A stretch of DNA of 10,457 bases from positions 1 through 10,457 of the forward strand of contig RKSH01000195.1 in NCBI GenBank assembly GCA_007570945.1, given 5' to 3'. The position numbers and the translations under genes are program-made. This DNA is from Gammaproteobacteria bacterium (GTDB taxonomy: Bacteria > Pseudomonadota > Gammaproteobacteria > Arenicellales > Spongiicolonaceae). The notes beneath the pieces are model-generated. The model saw nothing but the letters and a program-made list of their open reading frames with translations. It was not told where the DNA came from and searched no databases. This document shows positions 6,568 through 10,457 of the stretch, piece after piece. How positions within the stretch are numbered: position 1 is the first letter of the stretch; the number at the start of each line of letters is the position of its first letter.

Positions 6568-7010
6568 GCCGGCCGCGGGTGCGCATTTACACCGACGGTT
6601 CGTGCATTGGCAACCCCGGCCCCGGCGGCTGGGGCGCGGTGCTGTTGTGTGATGGCAAAAGCCGCGAGATTTCCGGCGGCGAGAAAAACACCACCAACAA
6701 CCGCATGGAGTTGACCGCCGCGCTGTCGGCGTTGCGCGCGCTGCAAAAACCGTGCGAGGTGGATTTTTACACCGACTCGCAGTATCTCAAACAGGGCATT
6801 ACCTGCTGGCTGGCGCAGTGGAAGAAGAGAAACTGGCGCACCAGCGCGCGGCAGCCGGTGAAAAACTCCGACCTGTGGCGGGCCTTGGACGACGCGCGCG
6901 GCGGGCACCGGATTCGCTGGCATTGGGTGCGCGGCCATGCCGGCGACCATGGCAACGAGCGCGCCGACAAACTCGCGCGCGGCGCGGTGCCGGAGGCCCG
7001 GCGGTGGTGA
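6564..7010 (+). CDS. rnhA: Ribonuclease HI
   Basis: A 148-residue cytosolic endonuclease that cleaves the RNA strand of RNA-DNA hybrids: Okazaki primers, R-loops and stray ribonucleotide tracts. All catalytic residues are present one position later than in E. coli: Asp11 (YTDGSCIGNPGPGGWG), Glu49 (NNRMELTA), Asp71 (YTDSQY) and Asp135 (NERADKLA), with the loop His125 (GHAGDHGNE). The basic protrusion LAQWKKRNWRT (83-93) is the substrate-binding handle of the E. coli-type enzyme. The length is normal and nothing is missing. The ATG overlaps the stop of the upstream methyltransferase gene in an ATGA, and dnaQ starts 2 bases after its stop, so all three probably share a transcript. In E. coli rnhA and dnaQ are divergent; here they run in the same direction. 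Confidence 0.97.
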   Translation: MSRPRVRIYTDGSCIGNPGPGGWGAVLLCDGKSREISGGEKNTTNNRMELTAALSALRALQKPCEVDFYTDSQYLKQGITCWLAQWKKRNWRTSARQPVKNSDLWRALDDARGGHRIRWHWVRGHAGDHGNERADKLARGAVPEARRW

Positions 7011-7012
7011 CC

Positions 7013-7780
7013 ATGGTGAACACGGCGGCCACCGCGGCGCGGCAGGTGGTGCTGGACACCGAGACCACCGGCCTTGACCCCAGGGAGGGCCACCGCATTC
7101 TTGAGATCGCCTGCGTGGAGTTGGTGCGGCGGCGCGCCACCGGCAACGACTTCAACCGTTACCTGAATCCGGAGCGCGAGATTGATGCGGCGGCGCTGGA
7201 AGTGCACGGCCTCAGCGGCGAGTTCCTGCGCGACAAGCCGAAGTTCGCCGCCATCGCCGACGATTTGCTGGCCTATTTGCGGGGCGCCGAATTGGTGATC
7301 CACAATGCCGAGTTTGACCTTGGTTTTTTGAACCATGAATTTCAATTGCTGAAGCGCGGCCACCCCAAAGTGGAGGAGTTGTGCACGGTGGTGGACACTT
7401 TAACCCTGGCCCGCCGGCGCCACCCCGGCCAAAGCAACAACCTGAACGCGCTGTGCCAGCGTTACGAGGTGGACAACTCGGCGCGCGACCAGCACCGCGC
7501 ATCGCTGGATGCGGCGATTCTTGCCGAGTTGTATTTGGCCATGACCAGCGAGCAGACCGCGCTGTTTGCCGATGATGGGGGCGGCAAAAAAAAACGCGCG
7601 GCACAAGCGCCGAGCGGCCTCACCTACCCCAAGACCCCGGTGGTGCGCGCCACCGAAGCCGAGTTGGCCGCGCACCAGGCCGCCCTGGCGCGGCTGGCGG
7701 CGGCCGCCGAAGAGGATTGCCTGTGGCTGCGCCTGGAGGGCGGCGGGGGCGCCGGTGAGGGTGAGGGTGTTGAAAAATAA
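7013..7780 (+). CDS. dnaQ: DNA polymerase III epsilon subunit (3'-5' proofreading exonuclease)
   Basis: A 255-residue DEDDh exonuclease, the proofreading partner of the Pol III alpha subunit. Exo I is VVLDTETTG with Asp15 and Glu17, Exo II is IHNAEFDLGFLN with Asp102, and Exo III is HRASLDAAI with His161 and Asp166. QTALF at 181-185 fits a beta-clamp-binding motif at the expected place after the nuclease domain. A flexible linker (GGGKKKRAAQAP) and a C-terminal segment ending DCLWLRLEGG then correspond to the alpha-binding tail. The ATG at 7013 is 2 bases after the rnhA stop; a GTG at 7007 overlapping that stop (GTGA) would add two residues and cannot be excluded. Nine consecutive A residues (7586-7594) encode the linker lysines and are a potential slippage site. 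Confidence 0.96.
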   Translation: MVNTAATAARQVVLDTETTGLDPREGHRILEIACVELVRRRATGNDFNRYLNPEREIDAAALEVHGLSGEFLRDKPKFAAIADDLLAYLRGAELVIHNAEFDLGFLNHEFQLLKRGHPKVEELCTVVDTLTLARRRHPGQSNNLNALCQRYEVDNSARDQHRASLDAAILAELYLAMTSEQTALFADDGGGKKKRAAQAPSGLTYPKTPVVRATEAELAAHQAALARLAAAAEEDCLWLRLEGGGGAGEGEGVEK

Positions 7781-7794
7781 AGAGAAATTCCCGC

Positions 7795-7821
7795 TTGCCA
7801 AGTGTACCGTTGTGCTATGCT
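7795..7821 (+). promoter_or_regulatory. Predicted sigma-70-type promoter for the symporter gene
   Basis: TTGCCA at 7795-7800 is a good -35 match (TTGACA). TATGCT at 7816-7821 is a -10 candidate preceded by TGC at 7813-7815, giving an extended -10 (TGnTATnnT). The 15-base spacer is short, which an extended -10 can tolerate. Transcription would begin near 7828, leaving a leader of about 70 bases. The site sits in the 118-base gap after dnaQ, right where an independent promoter is expected. I see no convincing riboswitch fold or terminator in that gap. Confidence 0.5.
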
Positions 7822-7885
7822 AATCCCCGGCCGTCCACCGGCCTGAAAAAGCCATCGGCGCCGGCGGGCGTCACCCACAACCACA

Positions 7886-7893
7886 AGAGGAGG
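7886..7893 (+). promoter_or_regulatory. Strong ribosome binding site of the symporter gene
   Basis: AGAGGAGG at 7886-7893 lies 5 bases before the ATG at 7899 and is close to the ideal anti-16S match. It fixes the start of the symporter and is the strongest Shine-Dalgarno sequence in the window, suggesting high expression compared with the coupled genes upstream. Confidence 0.85.
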
Positions 7894-7898
7894 CTACA

Positions 7899-9860
7899 AT
7901 GGACGCGAAAATCATCTGGCTGTTTGTCTTTGTACTGTTGTACTGGGCATACTGCATTTACTGGGGCGTGAAGTGTGCGATGAGCGCGCGGACCGCCAGC
8001 GACTTTTTTATCGCCGGCCGACGGATATCCATTTGGGTGTTTGTGCTGGCCGCAACGGCGACCTCATTCTCCGGGTGGACTTTCATGGGGCATCCGGGTT
8101 TGTTGTACCGCGACGGCTTTCAATACGCCTACGCCTCGTTTTACGCCATCACCATCCCATTCACCGGCGTCATGTTTCTGAAACGCCAGTGGATCCTCGG
8201 CAAGCGCTTCGGCTTTGTCACCCCCGGCGAGATGCTCGCCCACTATTTCCGCTCCGACATCATCCGCATTTTGGTGGTGCTGGTGGCGCTGTGTTTCTCG
8301 GTGCCATACCTAGGCATCCAGTTGCGCGCCTCCGGCTTCCTGTTCAATGTGCTGACCGACGACCTGCTCAGCGTGAACGTCGGCATGTGGCTGCTGTCGG
8401 CGGTGGTCATCCTGTATGTCGCCAGCGGCGGCTTGCGCGCGGTGGCATATGTGGACACTTTGCAGTGCGTGCTGCTGGCGGCCGGCATCATCATTGTCGG
8501 CATCATCGCCATCAACTACGTGGGCGGCTTTGAGCAGTTGAACCGGGGCATCGCCGCATTGGCCGAGTTTGACGACAAGCGGACGCCCGACGGTTACAGC
8601 CACTACGTGGCCATTCCCGGCGTCATCCAATTTGTCTCCAACGGCCCCAGCGCCGTGGGCGGGGCGTGGACCGGCATCATGATCCTCACCTACATGTTCG
8701 CGCTGATGGGCATCCAGTCATCGCCGGCGTTCACCATGTGGGCTTTCTCCAACAACGACCCGGCGCCCTTTGCGCCGCAACAGGTGTGGGCCTCGTCTTT
8801 CGGCATCGGCTTCATCCTGTTTGTGTTCACCGCTTTCCAGGGCCTCGGCGGCCACCTGTTGGGCGCCGACACCGCTTTCACCGCCGCCGCGCCGGAGCAT
8901 GTGAACAACGTGCTCGGCCTCGGCCTCGGCGGCAGCGACCTGATGCAGGCGGCCGGCAAGCAGGGCATGCTGGTGCCGCAGTTAATCCACCTGATGCAGG
9001 ACACCGCGCCATGGCTGGTGGGCCTGCTGTCGGTGTGCGCATTGGCCGCCATGCAGTCCACCGGCGCCGCCTACATGTCCACCGCCGGCGGCATGCTGAC
9101 CCGCGACATCCTGAAGCACTTCTTCTCCCAGGACCTGAGCCACGAGCGCCAGGTGTGGTTCGGCCGCATCGGCGTCATCGTCATCGTCGGCGCCGCCCTG
9201 GTGGTCGCCACCACCACCACCGATGCCTTGGTGCTGCTCGGCGGCCTGGCGGTGGCTTTCGGCTTTCAGATGTGGCCGGCGCTGTTGGCGGTGTGCTACT
9301 GGCCGTGGCTGACCCGCGCCGGCGTCACCATCGGTCTCGCCGCCGGCCTGGTGGCGGTGGTGTGTACCGAGACCATCGGCCAGAACCTCGGCATCACCGC
9401 CTGGGGCAGATGGCCGCTGACCATCCACTCGGCCGGCTGGGGCATTCTTTTCAACCTCGGCCTGGCGGTGGCCATCTCGGCCATGACCCAGGACGAAACC
9501 GACCACCGGCACAAGATGAAATACCACGACTACCTGCGCGAGCGCGCCGCGCTGCCCGAGGACAAGAAAATCCTGGTGCCGGCGGCGTGGATTATCACCC
9601 TGGTGTGGTTTTTCTTCGCCATCGGCCCCGGCGCCGTCATCGGCAACACCATCTTCGGCGACCCCAACGACTACAACTCGTGGATCTTCGGCATGCCCTC
9701 CATCTGGGCGTGGCAAATTCTGTGGTGGGCGCTGGGCGTGTTCATGATGTGGTTTCTGGCCTACAAAATGGGCATGTCCACGGTGCCGGAGCAGGATGTG
9801 GAGGCGCTCTATGAGGATGTGGGCGATGAGCACGAAGCCATTGGCTCCATCCACCAGTAA
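7899..9860 (+). CDS. Sodium:solute symporter (SSS family) membrane transporter
   Basis: A 653-residue inner-membrane protein of the SSS/PutP family, which couples Na+ entry to uptake of organic solutes. Hydrophobic segments recur from residue 5 to about 622, consistent with 13 or more helices. TATSFSGW (53-60) lies in the broken first core helix. GGLRAVAYVDTLQCVL (177-192) is the classic SSS signature, and ALAAMQSTGAAYMSTAGG (381-398) holds the Ser/Thr cluster expected at the second Na+ site. Tryptophan-rich segments near 566-620 and an acidic cytoplasmic tail (DVEALYEDVGDEHEA) end the protein. It is longer than PutP (about 500 residues), so it belongs to a larger subgroup. The substrate cannot be told from sequence; acetate, proline, betaine and other carboxylates are all transported by relatives. 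It has its own promoter and a strong ribosome binding site, and an intrinsic terminator follows 27 bases after the stop. Confidence 0.95.
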   Translation: MDAKIIWLFVFVLLYWAYCIYWGVKCAMSARTASDFFIAGRRISIWVFVLAATATSFSGWTFMGHPGLLYRDGFQYAYASFYAITIPFTGVMFLKRQWILGKRFGFVTPGEMLAHYFRSDIIRILVVLVALCFSVPYLGIQLRASGFLFNVLTDDLLSVNVGMWLLSAVVILYVASGGLRAVAYVDTLQCVLLAAGIIIVGIIAINYVGGFEQLNRGIAALAEFDDKRTPDGYSHYVAIPGVIQFVSNGPSAVGGAWTGIMILTYMFALMGIQSSPAFTMWAFSNNDPAPFAPQQVWASSFGIGFILFVFTAFQGLGGHLLGADTAFTAAAPEHVNNVLGLGLGGSDLMQAAGKQGMLVPQLIHLMQDTAPWLVGLLSVCALAAMQSTGAAYMSTAGGMLTRDILKHFFSQDLSHERQVWFGRIGVIVIVGAALVVATTTTDALVLLGGLAVAFGFQMWPALLAVCYWPWLTRAGVTIGLAAGLVAVVCTETIGQNLGITAWGRWPLTIHSAGWGILFNLGLAVAISAMTQDETDHRHKMKYHDYLRERAALPEDKKILVPAAWIITLVWFFFAIGPGAVIGNTIFGDPNDYNSWIFGMPSIWAWQILWWALGVFMMWFLAYKMGMSTVPEQDVEALYEDVGDEHEAIGSIHQ

Positions 9861-9887
9861 CCGGCCGCGGGCCCCGGCCTGAACCGG

Positions 9888-9936
9888 CGCGGGCGGCGTG
9901 CGATTTGTTCGGCGCGCCGCCCGCGTTTTATCTTTT
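9888..9936 (+). terminator. Strong Rho-independent terminator after the symporter gene
   Basis: A perfect 11-base inverted repeat, CGCGGGCGGCG at 9888-9898 and CGCCGCCCGCG at 9915-9925, encloses a 16-base loop. It is followed at once by TTTTATCTTTT (9926-9936). The stem is entirely G-C and the T-rich tract is on the + strand, so it should end symporter transcription. The GTG at 9898 that would open the longest version of the next reading frame is the last base pair of the left arm. Confidence 0.85.
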
Positions 9937-9942
9937 CGCGCC

Positions 9943-10161
9943 GTGGCTTATTTCTGGATTTCCGTGCTGGTCCTGGCCGCGCTGCTGGTGTGGCCGGCCG
10001 GCAAATTGATTTGGGTGCTCAGCGTCCGCCGCCTGCAGCGCCGGCAGCGGCGCGAGTTGTCCACCGAGGAGGCCGAGGGCCAGCGCGGTCGCGCCTACTT
10101 CATCGCGGTCATCGTGTGTTTTATTTTTTCGCTGCTGTTTAATTATTCACTGCTGCGCTGA
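9943..10161 (+). CDS. Small two-helix membrane protein of unknown function
   Basis: A 72-residue protein with two predicted membrane segments (about 4-26 and 51-70). Between them lies a basic cytoplasmic-type loop, SVRRLQRRQRRELSTEEAEGQRGR. I cannot assign a named family, though I have an impression of similar proteins near symporters and TPR proteins in other proteobacteria. The frame is open from GTG 9898, but that codon lies in the terminator stem and would add a low-quality basic extension, so I chose the GTG at 9943, directly before AYFWISVLVL. No ribosome binding site is visible. A weak promoter (TTGTTC 9905-9910, TATCTT 9929-9934, 18-base spacing) would start transcription almost on this GTG; otherwise it depends on readthrough. 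The TPR gene follows within about 8 bases, suggesting a pair. Confidence 0.7.
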   Translation: MAYFWISVLVLAALLVWPAGKLIWVLSVRRLQRRQRRELSTEEAEGQRGRAYFIAVIVCFIFSLLFNYSLLR

Positions 10162-10169
10162 GGGTGAGC

Positions 10170-10457
10170 GTGGACCCGCGCCTGTACACTTTTCTTAAAG
10201 CCACCGCGTTGCTGATGGTGGCGCTGTTTGTGGGCTGGTCGCTGTGGGACAGTTTTCTAAAACCCGGCACGCCCGGCGACGCCGCCTGGCACAGCGGCAA
10301 CAATTTATTCGAGGATGGCCGCTACGAGCGCGCCCTGGCCGGCTACACGGAGGCGCTGGCGCAAAACCCGGCGCACATTCACGCCCTGCGCGGCTACGCC
10401 CGCGCCCTCACCCAACTGGGCCGCCACCAGGAGGCGCTGGCGGCGTTCAACGAGGCC
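10170..10457 (+). CDS. Membrane-anchored TPR protein (3'-truncated by window end)
   Basis: Ninety-six codons are open to the right edge, with no stop. Residues about 8-25 (FLKATALLMVALFVGWSL) form one hydrophobic segment, an uncleaved anchor or signal-anchor with a short N-terminal side. Two tetratricopeptide units follow: residues about 38-71 (NNLFEDGRYERALAGYTEAL, then NPAHIHA) and 72 to the edge (LRGYARALTQLGRHQEALAAF). TPR units build scaffold surfaces for protein contacts, so this is probably a periplasmic or cytoplasmic-face adaptor; the partner is unknown. GAGG at 10160-10163 lies 6 bases before GTG 10170, which is why I chose that start over the GTG at 10164. The gene starts 8 bases after the small membrane protein, and the two are probably co-translated. 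Confidence 0.85.
   Translation, partial: MDPRLYTFLKATALLMVALFVGWSLWDSFLKPGTPGDAAWHSGNNLFEDGRYERALAGYTEALAQNPAHIHALRGYARALTQLGRHQEALAAFNEA

Noticed and set aside
7822..7885. Riboswitch or terminator in the symporter leader
   Set aside because: Only short GGCC/CCGG self-complementary pieces with no T-tract and no recognisable aptamer motif are present.
8982..9854. 290-residue minus-strand frame (and a + strand frame 8666-9814) within the symporter gene
   Set aside because: Composition is low-complexity and His/Gly/Arg-rich with no domain; the symporter frame explains this stretch completely.
9898..9942. Longer start (GTG 9898) for the small membrane protein
   Set aside because: The codon lies in the terminator stem, lacks a ribosome binding site, and adds a basic stretch before an otherwise well-formed N-terminal membrane segment.

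Overview
This window is GC-rich and densely coding, and almost certainly comes from a proteobacterial chromosome. The block of a YafS-type methyltransferase, rnhA and dnaQ (about 5716-7780) is a gene order I know from Gammaproteobacteria, so a gammaproteobacterium is the best guess. This assignment rests on synteny and protein resemblance, not on a marker-gene search. There is no rRNA, tRNA, CRISPR array, insertion sequence or phage gene, and genes are separated by very short gaps or 4-base overlaps.

Region 1 (1-4772, + strand) starts with the last 19 codons of an enolase-superfamily gene. It overlaps by ATGA with a second, complete gene of the same superfamily, in the cis-3-hydroxyproline dehydratase / hydroxyproline-betaine epimerase clade. 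A 208-base spacer follows, largely filled by a degenerate tandem repeat of about 21 bp. Next come a class III (HemL-like) aminotransferase that starts at TTG and an EF-G2-type translational GTPase. The first three look like amino-acid or betaine catabolism; EF-G2 may simply be co-directional.

Region 2 (4769-5688, - strand) is a two-gene molybdopterin synthase operon. The small subunit MoaD ends in Gly-Gly. The large subunit MoaE is fused at its C-terminus to a DUF1244-type domain with a CxxC. The fusion gene ends against EF-G2 with overlapping stop codons.

Region 3 (5716-7780, + strand) diverges from moaD across only 27 bases. It encodes a degenerate YafS-like methyltransferase, RNase HI and the DNA polymerase III epsilon proofreading subunit. 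A tract inside the methyltransferase gene has the same 21-bp periodicity and core sequence as the spacer repeat of region 1. This is the most unusual pattern in the window.

Region 4 (7781-10457, + strand) has a recognisable promoter and a strong ribosome binding site before a 653-residue sodium:solute symporter. A very strong intrinsic terminator follows. After it come a 72-residue protein with two membrane segments and the start of a membrane-anchored TPR protein that runs off the end.
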